This document shows positions 21,075 through 31,696 of a stretch of DNA of 64,000 bases, piece after piece (position 1 is the stretch's first letter; each line of letters starts with the position of its first letter). The notes under the pieces are model-generated. The model was not told the origin of the DNA, ran no database searches, and saw only the letters and a list, made by a program, of their open reading frames with translations. The position numbers and the translations under genes are program-made. This stretch comes from Immersiella caudata. Lineage: Eukaryota; Ascomycota; Sordariomycetes; Sordariales; Lasiosphaeriaceae. The stretch lies in assembly GCA_030512335.1 (NCBI GenBank), contig JAULSU010000002.1, positions 5,146,001 to 5,210,000 on the forward strand, read 5' to 3'.

Positions 21075-23408
21075 ATGTCTGCCACGGAGAACGACAACCC
21101 AATTGCGGAATATGATGAGATATTGGGGGGCAAATTCACATCACCGGAGATTGACGAATCCGAGGAAGATGGAGAGGACGAGGACAAGGTCCGGACGACA
21201 TGGAAGCCCGAGCTGAAGAAAGTGGTGCAGATGACGGATGAAGATGGAAAACACCATCTGCTCGGCTTCGAGAACTACAAGCCCACACGCGCCCCGAAAG
21301 CCCAGCGCAAAGAAAACGCCCCAAAAAAAGAGCCTTTCCGAGATTCGGCCATGCTGTTGAAAGCTGTGGTCAGCCGAAACGGCTTTTGGGGCTCAAGCAT
21401 CGACCTTCAGCTCGAAATCCAATCCGAGAACCTGCTCAAGCTTTTCCGCAAGCACGCCAAGCGCCACAGAGAGCTCAGTCTTGACAGTTCTCCCCTCATT
21501 ATCGAATACCCCTTTCGTTGTTTGTTCTTCTTGCGCTCAACGTTCCAAGAGCTCTACGAGAGTAAGAAGACGTCGAGCGAGACGAAAAAGGAACTCCTCC
21601 CTCTGCTTGGATTCATCGAAGAGCCGCTCGGCGTGCAAAAACACATCGAAGTGTACGACGACCTTGTGTTGAAGCAGCATCAGATTACCTTCCGCATGAT
21701 GTGGTCCATCTTTCCGCCCTTCGCGCCCGTCGTTATGGCAGACCCGGACGAGCCCGACGGTGCGGGACACGGGTATCTCGTGGAGTCCATCGAACTCAAC
21801 CAAGATCGCGATGGGGCCTCACCCCGTTGGGAGCTCAGTTTGCTCCATGGCCATCATAGCGGGTCCAGTTTCCAGATTCGCAGAACGACACACACCATCA
21901 ACTTCTTCAGTGGCAAAAAGGACATCAGTCTGCGCCAGCTTTCCATCCTACCTCTCCATCTGGTCGAAGAGAACCAACGCGACAACATTCGCAAAAGGCT
22001 CACCGACCGGGGAAAGAAATACCTCAAGTATTGCAGAGCTGAGACCACATTCCTCCAATACACGGGGTCGGTCAATATGCAAACCGGGGACAAGGAATCC
22101 AGATTGGGCGCCTGGGGCTCGACCGGCGTTCTCGAAATTGACGAGAGAATTGTGTTGGACCGCACTGCTCAGCACAAGGTTGACGGGTTTTCAGACAAGT
22201 GCGGCTCCTACCAAGCCTCGTGCCTCGAAGACTACTTCTCCTCCAGCACCGATGATGACGACACGTCGTATGTCAAGCCCTCCATCTTCGATCGAGTCAC
22301 CCTGGCAGATTTGGCCAAGATAGGGAAGTCCAAGGGCGTCGCGGCTGTCCATGATCAGATAAAGCAAAAGGACGCCGTCATGCTAAACCCTTCCGCCTTC
22401 TCCAAGACGAAGAAAGTCAAGATGACCGAGGAAGACTACTTCATCTGCCAAAACACGACCGTTGGCTTCGCCATGGACCAAAAGGCTTGGGTTTACAACA
22501 TTCGAATCTCGCGGCTCAGGGAGATTGAGTGGAATGGCGATCCCTTCAAGTCGTTACAGTTCACCCCTGAGGCCAAACGACTTGTCGAGCGGCTCGTCAA
22601 AGGGTTCAATAACCGCGCCGAGGACGTTTACGACGACATCATCAAGGACAAGGGGAAAGGTTTGATCTTCTTGCTTCATGGACCACCAGGTCTCGGGAAA
22701 ACTCTCACCGCCGAGAGTGTAGCCGAGAGTGCCCAACGCCCACTGTACCGCGTCACCACCGGCGCACTGAGCACCGACGTTGAACAGCTGGAAAAACAAC
22801 TCAGCGACATCTTCCGTCTCGGAGCCCGCTGGCGCGCCGTTGTCCTCCTCGACGAAGCCGACGTGCTGATGAGCAAACGCACCGTGACCGACCTCCAGCG
22901 CAACGCCATCGTGGCCGTCTTTCTGCGCCTGCTGGAATACTACCGCGGCATGCTCTTCCTCACCACCAACAGGCATGACGACTTTGACGAAGCCTTCCAC
23001 AGCCGCATCCATCTCACACTCGAGTACGGCGCGCTCACGCCCGAGTGGCGGCAGAACATCTGGCGGGAACACATCGGACGGGCTAGCGCCAAGAATAAGA
23101 ATAAGAATCTGTGGAAGGATGAGATGTTCATGGCGCTGGCCGAGATTGATACGAATGGACGAGATATCAAGAATTACGCACGCACGTCATATGCGTTTGC
23201 ACAGGCGGAGATGGAGGATTTGTCGTTACAGCATTTGATGATTGTTTTGGTCAATAATCTGCCGGAGGTGAGGAGGAAGAAGCATCGGGAGACGCTTGAG
23301 AAGCTGAGGGAGATGGAGAGGGTGATGAAATGTGAGTTGGAGGCGTTGAAGGACGTGGAGAGCGAGGAGTCCGATAGTAAAGAGGAGGAAAGCGCAGGAA
23401 GTGGCTAA
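21075..23408 (+). CDS. AAA+ ATPase with N-terminal DUF7025-type region
   Basis: 777 residues, no intron. The start chosen is ATG at 21075 (MSATENDN, context GCACCATGTC); the frame is open a little upstream but has no earlier ATG. A long N-terminal region (to about 500) resembles the fungal DUF7025 segment that precedes many AAA domains, with a substrate-like AYxGSVNMQTG stretch. The AAA core follows: Walker A HGPPGLGKT (about 535), Walker B VVLLDEADVL (about 590), sensor region LFLTTNRHDDFDEAF, arginine SRIHL. The C-terminus is acidic coiled coil. Such proteins are numerous in filamentous fungi and their substrates are mostly unknown. One AAA module implies a hexamer. Confidence 0.88.
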   Translation: MSATENDNPIAEYDEILGGKFTSPEIDESEEDGEDEDKVRTTWKPELKKVVQMTDEDGKHHLLGFENYKPTRAPKAQRKENAPKKEPFRDSAMLLKAVVSRNGFWGSSIDLQLEIQSENLLKLFRKHAKRHRELSLDSSPLIIEYPFRCLFFLRSTFQELYESKKTSSETKKELLPLLGFIEEPLGVQKHIEVYDDLVLKQHQITFRMMWSIFPPFAPVVMADPDEPDGAGHGYLVESIELNQDRDGASPRWELSLLHGHHSGSSFQIRRTTHTINFFSGKKDISLRQLSILPLHLVEENQRDNIRKRLTDRGKKYLKYCRAETTFLQYTGSVNMQTGDKESRLGAWGSTGVLEIDERIVLDRTAQHKVDGFSDKCGSYQASCLEDYFSSSTDDDDTSYVKPSIFDRVTLADLAKIGKSKGVAAVHDQIKQKDAVMLNPSAFSKTKKVKMTEEDYFICQNTTVGFAMDQKAWVYNIRISRLREIEWNGDPFKSLQFTPEAKRLVERLVKGFNNRAEDVYDDIIKDKGKGLIFLLHGPPGLGKTLTAESVAESAQRPLYRVTTGALSTDVEQLEKQLSDIFRLGARWRAVVLLDEADVLMSKRTVTDLQRNAIVAVFLRLLEYYRGMLFLTTNRHDDFDEAFHSRIHLTLEYGALTPEWRQNIWREHIGRASAKNKNKNLWKDEMFMALAEIDTNGRDIKNYARTSYAFAQAEMEDLSLQHLMIVLVNNLPEVRRKKHRETLEKLREMERVMKCELEALKDVESEESDSKEEESAGSG

Positions 23409-24074
23409 TTGCCTGATACGCCAAGTTAGCCCGCACAGGGCTTAGGACATAGATTTACCTGGTTGGAAGAATCTGCCGTCGGCTTTGGCTAAAGAAGTTG
23501 AATGTGGATACAGGGCGTGGAGAACCTGGAATAGGGCTGAAGATCGCCTCTCCTTACTCTAAGAGGCAAAAGATCAGCAGAGCGGGAGATCGACATGGTG
23601 GGAATGTTGACCAGGCGGGTATGCCCCACGATCTTAACTTGATCTTACATCCATGGAGAATCACACGATAGACCACCCATCATAACTTGGACTTGATACC
23701 TGTTTTATCTTCATTGCTATGTAGATCATCTCAGGGAGCGTATTTTTGCTGGGAGGACATGTTTTGGCTTCGAGACAGGCTTTGTCATGATTGATCAAAG
23801 TGGGATGACGACTACAATAGTATTGTGGTGGTGTTGTGGTATGAAGGGCAAAACAAAGAGTCTAGAAAAACGCGGGCACCCATCGCTGAGGTAGAATGAT
23901 TCCTTTTATAAAGGTTATATTTTCATTTCAAATTTTCATTACATGTTATTGTGATACATGTAGGGCCACAACTCCAACCCCTTGACATAGACATATACAA
24001 GAAAAAGGTATCCAATAATCCAAGTCTAACAGACCCCATACTCAAAGAAATTCAAAAAGGTAAAGACATTACAT
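23409..24074. other. Convergent 3' intergenic region
   Basis: 666 bp between the ends of the AAA and GH16 genes. AT-rich near 23900-23960. It should hold two 3' UTRs. Nothing else is seen. Confidence 0.55.
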
Positions 24075-26360
24075 CTAAAGACCCATCACCAACATAGCGC
24101 CCGCAAGGACAGCCACGACGCTAATGCCAAGCTTGGCGCTCCCTGCGGTGACGACCGGCTTGGCACCTCCGAATGTGCCGTTGTAGGAGGCGGGGCCAGA
24201 GCCAGGGGCGCTACCGCTGCCGCTGCCAGGGTACGCGCCAGGGCCCTTGGAGGGGGCGGGCGCACCAGCGGGCCCGGTGTGGGCACCGCCGGCAGGGCCA
24301 CCGGGAGCAGGGCCCGAGCCAGAGCCCTTGGTCGGGACGGCACCGGGACCTCCAGCGGGGTAGGTGTGGTCACCGCCAGGAGCGGGCCAGCCACCGTGTC
24401 CGGGGCTGGGAGCACCGCCGGTGGGCTTGGGAACGACGGTCCACTTGTCGGTGACGGGGCACACGGTGGTCGAGACGGGGATGACCTCGGTCGTGACGTG
24501 GCCGTAAGGGCAGTCGACGACGGTAGGCGCGCACTTGCTGATGGTGTAGGTCTTGGTGGAGTACACAGTCGAGGTGGTCCAGCCGCCGTGGGGCCAGCCG
24601 GTCGGGGCCGGGGTCGAGGAGCTCTCGGTCACAGGGCAGACGGTGGTCGAGACGGCAATGGTCTCGGTCGTGACGTGGCCGTAGGGGCAGTCGGTGACAG
24701 TCGGGGCGCACGAGGTCACAGTGTAGGTCGTGCAGGAGTAGACGGTCGAGGTGGTCATCTGAACCGAGCTAGACACCACGGAGCTGGGGGCCGAGGAGAC
24801 TGGTGCAGAGGATCCCGACGAAGCAGGAACCGACGAGCTGGGAGCCGATGAGACGGGGACGGAGGAGCTGGGCACGCCAGAAGGAGCGGAGCTGGGGGCG
24901 GCGGACGATGCGGGAACGGAAGAGACCGGTGCGGAGCTCGAGACGGGAGCGGAAGAGACCGGTGCGGAGCTCGAGACGGGAGCGGAAGAGACCGGTGCGG
25001 AGCTCGAGACGGGAGCGGAAGAGCTAGGGACAGCCGACGACACAGGAACCGACGAAACCGGGGTGGAGCTGGTTTCGTCCTCGTAGCAGTAATCAGACGA
25101 GCTGGGCTCAGCAGAGGGGGCGGAAGAGCTAGGGACGACGGATGACGACGCGGGATCCGACGACACGGGAGCCGACGAGACCGGGACGGAGCTCGAAACG
25201 TCAGAGGAAACGGGAGCAGAGGAGCTCGGCGCGACGGAAGGGGCGGAAGAACTGGGGACGACGGAAGAAGCAGGGGCCGATGAGCTGGGGGCGACCGATG
25301 AGACTGGTGCAGAGGAGCTCGGGACAGCTGAGGATACTGGCGCGGAGGAGCTGGGGAGAGCGGACGAGGCAGAAGCAGACGGGCAGGCTGTGGTCTTGGG
25401 TTGGTAGACCTTGATGCTACGAACCTTCCAGTGGACTTCCTCGAACTTCGCGGGCTCTTCCCTGGCGTAGTGCCAGCACTCAGACTTCCCGGTCGACGCG
25501 GCGCAACCACTCGAGACCCAGTTGGAGTTCGGGCCGTCACCGCAAAGGGCGATGTTAATAACAAACTTCATGTTGTTGAAGGCCTTGCCGATATCGCAAG
25601 AGGCATCGGTCACAGCGTAGTGAGCCTTGCCCCAGGTGGTAGGGTCAGGTGTTCCGGCCTGGACATCAGCAGGAGCGACTGCCCAACTCCAGACCTTGAT
25701 GAACTCGTCAGTCCACTCCATGGCGTAGACACCGCCAGTCTCACTGCCCCACAGACCGTTGCTCTCCTGGACGGAGCAGCCTTGGTTCCAGTTGATCTCG
25801 TAGTGGCAGTCGGTGGACACGGTGCTGCCCAGGGAGTCTTGGGGTCGGAGCTTGCAGTCACCGGCAACGTGCTTGTTGGTGTGTCCGGTGATGTGGTTGA
25901 AGCCAGGATCGTGCCATCCCTCGTAGATGTCGATCTCTCCGTCATTGGGCCATACCGGCCCATACATCCAAAAGGCGGGCCAGGCGCCGCAGAGCGGCTT
26001 GGGGAAGCGGGCGAAGTCGGCGATGAACAGGCCAGAGTTGTACTCGTCCTTGCTCTGAATGCGAACACTTTCGCGACCAAGGGCAGGCCACGACTTTTCA
26101 TAATCGATACCAATGTACACATCGTTCTCGGTCTCCTTGATCAACCCCAAGGTCTCAGCGTTGCTCCTGCTCTGGTAGCTGATGTAGCCCTGGGTGGGAT
26201 CGGGGCCCTCCAAGAAGTTGAACTTGTCGAAGAAGTTGGACGGGATGTACTCGTCTTCGAGGGCGTAGCCTGTTGTCGGCTCACACTGCGAGCCACCGGC
26301 AGCGGCGCGAGCAGCGTAGGCCAAGGCGGCCATGCCCACCTTGGTGAGTGAAGGAGCCAT
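24075..26360 (-). CDS. GPI-anchored GH16 endo-beta-glucanase-like wall enzyme
   Basis: 761 residues, single exon. The signal peptide ends near the Ala-rich AYAARAAAGG. The GH16 domain spans about 30-330 with catalytic motif GEIDIYEG (nucleophile Glu 142, Asp 144, acid/base Glu 147) and WPAFWMYG. Enzymes of this branch cut or rearrange beta-1,3(4)-glucan at the cell surface. A long Ser/Ala/Pro/Val linker (about 330-535) of SSSAPVSS-type repeats should be heavily O-mannosylated. Two copies of a roughly 45-residue Cys module follow (TSTVYSCTTYTVTSC and TSTVYSTKTYTISKC, each with DCPYGHVTTE), then a Gly/Pro stretch and a hydrophobic C-terminus (AVLAGAMLVMGL) fitting a GPI signal. Start set at ATG 26360. 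Confidence 0.92.
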   Translation of the reverse strand: MAPSLTKVGMAALAYAARAAAGGSQCEPTTGYALEDEYIPSNFFDKFNFLEGPDPTQGYISYQSRSNAETLGLIKETENDVYIGIDYEKSWPALGRESVRIQSKDEYNSGLFIADFARFPKPLCGAWPAFWMYGPVWPNDGEIDIYEGWHDPGFNHITGHTNKHVAGDCKLRPQDSLGSTVSTDCHYEINWNQGCSVQESNGLWGSETGGVYAMEWTDEFIKVWSWAVAPADVQAGTPDPTTWGKAHYAVTDASCDIGKAFNNMKFVINIALCGDGPNSNWVSSGCAASTGKSECWHYAREEPAKFEEVHWKVRSIKVYQPKTTACPSASASSALPSSSAPVSSAVPSSSAPVSSVAPSSSAPASSVVPSSSAPSVAPSSSAPVSSDVSSSVPVSSAPVSSDPASSSVVPSSSAPSAEPSSSDYCYEDETSSTPVSSVPVSSAVPSSSAPVSSSAPVSSAPVSSSAPVSSAPVSSSAPVSSVPASSAAPSSAPSGVPSSSVPVSSAPSSSVPASSGSSAPVSSAPSSVVSSSVQMTTSTVYSCTTYTVTSCAPTVTDCPYGHVTTETIAVSTTVCPVTESSSTPAPTGWPHGGWTTSTVYSTKTYTISKCAPTVVDCPYGHVTTEVIPVSTTVCPVTDKWTVVPKPTGGAPSPGHGGWPAPGGDHTYPAGGPGAVPTKGSGSGPAPGGPAGGAHTGPAGAPAPSKGPGAYPGSGSGSAPGSGPASYNGTFGGAKPVVTAGSAKLGISVVAVLAGAMLVMGL
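24919..25023. repeat. 33-bp tandem repeats in the GH16 Ser-rich linker
   Basis: Three identical 33-bp units (starting GAAGAGACCGGTGCGGAGCT) lie head to tail within more diverged repeats. Each encodes 11 residues (SAPVSS-type), so the linker length can vary without a frameshift. Confidence 0.88.
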
Positions 26361-28778
26361 CACGGAAAGGGGGTAAAATGAATGTCGGGGTGTATAATAA
26401 CGAATGACTTGACGTACGATACGTCAGAGGACGAGCAAAAGATGCTCAAAAGGCAAGGGGCGCTGGTGGTGCAGCGTAACGGCGTGGTCGCGAGCAGTGA
26501 GAGAAAGCTGAGCTCTCCATGACGGTGGGCAATGGGCCATGAAGCCCGTTTTATTGGAATCCTTCCTCTCTGCCTGCTTCTCAGCGCTTCTCAGGGGGAA
26601 GCACACACAGCCTCCCCCTCGCAAGACCCATACCGCTATGCCCTGTCAAGATTGGCCGGGAAGCGCTTGACGTCCCGGTCCTCCGGGCATGCGTTTGCCT
26701 AGGCGGGAAAGGCCCGCTTCATGCAGGAACGGACCAAAAGCTTGGGCGAAGTTCACTGAAACGACGCATCCGGATTGGTCCCCTTTCGACCTCATTTGCT
26801 CCCATGCGGCTGAGACCCGCTCAACGGCGGGCACGAAGCGGAGTTTTGCCCTCTGTCTTTCCCCGAGGTCGCCCTCGCCCATCCATGTTCGCCATGTCCA
26901 CCCACGCAATTTGAGCGTGCCGCTGCTTTGCATCTGTGCAACTGTCGCTTTCTCAACACGAGGAACCCAACGTAAACAGGAGGATTCATGGTTGACCAGT
27001 TGGCGGAGGCATTCGACCGAGAGCCTGCCATGGTGGCCAACAGGGTGGGCCTGGGCCTAGGGATGATGACTGATTATCGAGGGGCTTGGAAGCGTGAGCT
27101 GAGGTGTGAAGTGGATAGCTGAGAGACCAGACACGCGCCCCGCCGCTTGGTATCGGCGCCTTTCCGCTCTTGGCCACCAGCCAAGCAATTTTTGACATTG
27201 GCCAGAGGCTTTTGTGATTCCAGCCCTGCCCAGATCTGTCACGGAGTCCATCTGGAAGATCACTTACCAGAACTACGGTTATGGTGACACAACTGAGCGG
27301 AGCGACAGAAGCTTGTGTAAACCGACTAGGACATTTTTGTGCGACAAGTGAGGTTGAACACACGTGGTGGCTGGCCGCCCGACGATCGCAGAATTGTTGA
27401 TCCATTTCCAATCGCGTCTTCGAGTGCCGAACGAGCCGAAGGGCCGCACAAAAAGAAAACACGAAGGCGCCGATGGTTGGAGGATTCCGCACGCTCGCCC
27501 TAGGCGTGTGGCACCTTCCCACCAGAGAGAAAGAGGAATGGAGCGAATAAAATGCGGTTGGGATTTGCTGGGTAGCGTATCAATAGCGCAGCTATAGTTA
27601 GCCGCCCCACATTGGCAGTGGAGCCAATAACCTGATCTGGCACGCATCCCTGATCGGTTGCTGGGGTCTTTACGGGTGACTTGACTGGGCTGTCGATAGA
27701 ACCCTGAGCATCAATTGACAGGTAGCCACTGACAGCGTGAAAGCTTCCAACGGTTGGTGGACTGGAAACCGACTGATCCACGGAATCTGCTGCTCAGTGG
27801 CGTGGAATGCGCATAGAGATCGAAGCACTATCTGTCGCTGCATTGTCGGAATCCAGTGGGCGAGAATCGGTCGAAGTGACACCCCTCATGTCAGCTCCCG
27901 AATCGCGGGGGTGAGGCAGGAACGCCCAGGCACGTCTCTCCAGGGTCAAGACGGAACCCCAACCCTTAAAAGTTTTCTTCCCACGTCAGCACCCAGAGCA
28001 GCAATTCTACCACACCCAGAGTTCATTTTCTTTGAACACTACCTCGGTCTCAGTCAGTTCTCCTACGGCATTCTGCAAAGTGGGCATGCAGCGTATTGTC
28101 CGCCGGAGTGACCCCGGAAGGCGCTAACATCATCCCACCTCGTGCCCGATCTCAGCGTCGCAATCAAAAGCGCAGCGAACGGACTTAACATCGGCGATCT
28201 CTCCCCAGCAAAGCCATTCACATCTAAGACCGTCGGGGATGAAGACAACGATTCGCCGTTAGGCAGTTACACAGCAGCCAAGCCCTCTGCAAGCCGGCAG
28301 GCGTCGTACTAAGCAACCTGACAAATCCCAGCCCCGCACATCATGAGTCTTGTTTCCGGTTTTCAACCAGCAGTGGAAAGCCAAGCAGGAAGCATCAACA
28401 TCACCCCTCTCCGCTTTTTGCTTACTGTGCACGCGATGCCTAGGCCGTAGATATCCAATGGGGTGTCCGAATGTCAGACTCCGAGCCCGGCACAGCATCC
28501 CGGACCGCCCTTACCCGTTTATACCAGAACACCAATCCTTGGATCACCAGCAACAGGGTACAGGATGCAGGACGGAAGATGGGTGAACGATGCTATAACA
28601 ATACTCATACGGCGATGCTTTGTCCTGGCAATGGCTCTCCAGGCCTATAAAGCCTCGAGCGGAAGCCCCCCGATTGTCTCGAACTCGACCATAGGGTCAA
28701 AGAGACGCACTGCAGCAGCCTGACTGACAGCTATTTTCACTTCAACGGCATCTCGCATCAACATCAACCAGCAGCAAA
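26361..28778. other. Long gene-free region (2.4 kb) between divergent genes
   Basis: Contains the GH16 promoter on the left and the SDR promoter on the right. No ORF here has a family feature, a plausible splice structure or a good composition. No tRNA or tandem repeat is visible. Confidence 0.5.
28646..28652 (+). promoter_or_regulatory. TATA box of the SDR gene
   Basis: TATAAAG 133 bp upstream of the SDR start codon, in GGCCTATAAAGCC context. A good consensus match at a plausible distance. Confidence 0.45.
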
Positions 28779-29798
28779 ATGACCAGCCCTTCCGAGCAAA
28801 CCCTGCTCTTCACTGGGGCAACCAGCTATGTAGGAAGCCACATCATCAAGCTCGCCTTGGAGAAGGGCTACCATGTTCGAGGAACCGTCCGCTCGGAGAG
28901 ATCCACTGCCAGTGTGCGGGAGAAGTTCTCGACATACGCCGACAAGCTCTCGTTTGCTGTCGTCCCTGATGTCACCAAGCCGGAACTCTTTGAAGCTGCC
29001 TTCGCCAACCCTACGAAGCCAATCACTGGCGTCATCAACGTCGCCGCACCTTTCATACTGGACGCTCAGGACAACAAACGCGATCTCCTTGATCCCGCCA
29101 TCGGCGGCGCCCTTGGCGTTCTAGAAGCCATCAAGCTCCACGGCACCAACGTCCGTCGCCTCGTCAACACGTCCTCTTTTGCGTGCATGCTCGACATGGA
29201 CGCTGGCGCTCGCCCGGGCTACGTTTACACCGAAGCCGATTGGAATCCAATGAGCTATGAAGAAGCTTCCACTGCCCCCGGTCCAGTAGCCTACTGCGCA
29301 TCCAAGGCCTTGGCTGAAAAAGCCATTTGGGACTGGGTTGCCAAGGAGAAGCCGAGCTTTGGCGTCGTCGTCATGAACCCACCTTGGGTGTTCGGGCCAC
29401 ACGTTGGCGGCATCAAGGACACAAACAACCTCAACGAGTCCACCCATGCCTTGTTCAAGCTCATTGGCGCCAATGAGGTTCCACCCGTGGATTTTGCCGG
29501 CTTTGTTGATGCACGCACTCTCGCCGAGGCGCACATTGCTGCGTTCGAAAAGGAGGGCATTGACGGGGAACGGTTCTTGGTTGGCTCGCACTTTGACTAC
29601 CAGAGCGTGGTTGACGCGATTCGCGCCGAGGTGCCGCAGCTGAAGGACAAGCTCCCCATGGGAACGCCGGGAAAGATCCCAGACACTTACAGCTTGGATG
29701 GAAGCAAGGCTGAGAGGGTGTTGGGGATCAAGTATGTCTCTCTCGCACAGTCAATGAAGGATTCCTTTGCGCAATTTGTCGAGGCTGGCGCAGTTTAA
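28779..29798 (+). CDS. Extended SDR: NAD(P)-dependent ketone/aldehyde reductase-like
   Basis: 339 residues, no intron, ATG in CAAAATGACC context. The Rossmann motif FTGATSYVGSHI is at the N-terminus, followed by VRSERS, whose Arg is typical of NADPH preference. Catalytic Ser 132/133 (NTSSF), Tyr 172 and Lys 176 (YCASK) are present, with NPPWVFGPHV after the active site. This layout matches the Gre2/dihydroflavonol-4-reductase/cinnamoyl-CoA reductase branch, which reduces small carbonyls such as methylglyoxal or 3-methylbutanal. The substrate cannot be told from sequence. No pathway neighbours suggest a biosynthetic role. Confidence 0.9.
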   Translation: MTSPSEQTLLFTGATSYVGSHIIKLALEKGYHVRGTVRSERSTASVREKFSTYADKLSFAVVPDVTKPELFEAAFANPTKPITGVINVAAPFILDAQDNKRDLLDPAIGGALGVLEAIKLHGTNVRRLVNTSSFACMLDMDAGARPGYVYTEADWNPMSYEEASTAPGPVAYCASKALAEKAIWDWVAKEKPSFGVVVMNPPWVFGPHVGGIKDTNNLNESTHALFKLIGANEVPPVDFAGFVDARTLAEAHIAAFEKEGIDGERFLVGSHFDYQSVVDAIRAEVPQLKDKLPMGTPGKIPDTYSLDGSKAERVLGIKYVSLAQSMKDSFAQFVEAGAV

Positions 29799-30079
29799 GT
29801 TGGATAGCTTCAGGGTTGGACTTGGTTCAATGTGGGAAAGCAATCGTTGATTAAAGACGTATCACCGTGTATTCAATTCCTACGCATGCCACCCAATAAC
29901 AAAGGGAGTTTATGCTTTTCTGTAGCTGGGTCAATGACATTCACCATTAAATTCGATAAGTCTTCTCTGAGCGTTTACGGTTTAAAAGAGCGACATGATC
30001 GGTATGCTTTTTTTGCTTTCAGATTCTTTTGATTAAACCTCGGCCCCAGGACTGTCAAATCTAATCTCGCCACAACCCT

Positions 30080-30580
30080 TCACTCAACCCTCTCTTCACC
30101 TCCCTCGGGAGTAATCTTGATCACCGCCTCCTCAATCACAACTCTTCCGTCATACATGTAACCTTCCAAATCACTCCAACTATTACTCCCACCCGCACAC
30201 TCCTCCCCACTCGCACACCACAATCCAAACTCCTTATCCCTCTCCGCCTTCATTCTAATCTCATCCTCCTGACTCTTCAGCTCAAGCAAAAACCTCTGTC
30301 TCAACCAAGGATCAAGTCTTTTAGGCGCCCCTGGGAATTTAGTGATGACAACACTCTGATTCCTAGACCAGACTACGTCTCCTTGCCAGTCCGAGACCAA
30401 GACATGGAGGGTTTGAGTTGCTTTGGGGGTCTCTATGCTTTTGCCGGTGTGGTTGGAGGATTCAGGCTCGGCGGGGGCAGAGGGGCTTAGAGTGAAGATG
30501 GTGTGGAGGTCTTCGAGGACGGAGGCGGGGAGGGGGCGACGGGAGGAGGTGTGTTTTGGCTGGGGAGCTGAGGATGACAT
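30080..30580 (-). CDS. Unrecognised 166-residue protein
   Basis: Single exon from ATG at 30580. Soluble, slightly acidic, with a Ser/Pro-rich N-terminus, a central LHVLVSDWQGDVVWSRNQS that looks like beta strands, a helical segment rich in Glu/Arg (LLELKSQEDEIRMKAERDKE), and WSDLEGYMYDGRVVIEEAVI near the end. No known motif. Codon use and composition look genuine. Function unknown. Confidence 0.6.
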   Translation of the reverse strand: MSSSAPQPKHTSSRRPLPASVLEDLHTIFTLSPSAPAEPESSNHTGKSIETPKATQTLHVLVSDWQGDVVWSRNQSVVITKFPGAPKRLDPWLRQRFLLELKSQEDEIRMKAERDKEFGLWCASGEECAGGSNSWSDLEGYMYDGRVVIEEAVIKITPEGGEERVE

Positions 30581-31696
30581 GTTGTCGGAGGTGATGTGGG
30601 TTTGATGGGTGAAGTGAGTCCGTACCGTTCAAGTTATCTGGTTTTGGTTGGCAACTCTCCGCAGTCTCTGACAGCAGGGATGGATGGTGTGGTTGATGCC
30701 AATGGGCAGCGGTGAAGGTATTGATGTCTCGGACTAGGCTGGATGTGAGGAAAAGACGTGTTGAATGATGCAGGCAAGTAGAAGTTTAAAATAGAAAGAT
30801 CCTAGGTATTCGCTCAGTCATTTCACCCTCTGACGTTCACGAACAAGGTCTTCTTCCTCGAACAGTGTGCATATCCACGGTACAGAGCTCTTGTCGAATC
30901 GCCCGACGACACAATGGCAATGAGGTCTTGTTCAAGTTGTTGAAATAGCTCGTCGAGAACAAGACGGTTTGAGCAAGACAGTGTGCTTGTTATGGCCCGA
31001 ATACTACTGTCTTTGTGACCTTTCGAGTCTCTGGCTGAGAGACAGAGAGCCTGTGCGTGCTGTTGCCTTGAAGCTTGACTCGATTCGCAACTCATCTTCG
31101 TGATAGAGTCTGTATCGGGACTATATCTGTAATAGAGTGCCATCGTTTTGTTATTTCTCAGTATTTTTGGCTCATTGAGCCTTCTATTCCGAAATGTAGT
31201 GTGGCCAATCATTCAACTGGTGCGTAAGTCGCCGAATGTCGCCCAAACGACTTGGAACTCCTCCTTCGCAGTGCATAACCCACCCTGATCTCAATGGATT
31301 TCGGCCAAAAGGCTTCAGTTTCACTTCAAATTACCGCTCATCGAACCTCTCTAGTCGGCCCTTCCCGAGTCCCGCTCGTATCTAGCTTTGTACCTTACCC
31401 ATGGAACAAAACGCCACTTGTCCGCACTTCTTTGTTTGACGATGACCATCGGCATCAAACGCAGATGCATAGTTAAAAATATCGATGGTGTCTGCCATGT
31501 CCTGTTGGTAAAGTACCTATTAGCTGTATCTAAGAATCCTGGGCCGTGTATTCCCCGGTGCTCTGACCCCAACCCATCCCAAGTCATACTCTGCAAAGAC
31601 CCGAACGCCATGCCTGTCCAAGTCGTGTACTGGTTGATTACAACCACATCCCATGTCCAAAATCCACTCGAAAAAAAAACCAATAGATCAATCCTC
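30581..31696. other. Mostly gene-free region with one doubtful ORF
   Basis: 1.1 kb between the 166-residue gene and the transcription factor gene. A 129-codon minus ORF (31212-30823, starting MIGHTTFRNRR) has an ATG but no motif, intron or supporting context. I treat it as possible but unproven. Confidence 0.4.

Noticed and set aside
25401..26351. 316-codon plus-strand ORF opposite the GH16 gene
   Set aside because: A reading-frame shadow of the GH16 catalytic domain, with no family features.
30823..31212. 129-codon minus ORF as a gene
   Set aside because: No motif and weak composition. It could be a lineage-specific gene but the sequence alone does not support it.
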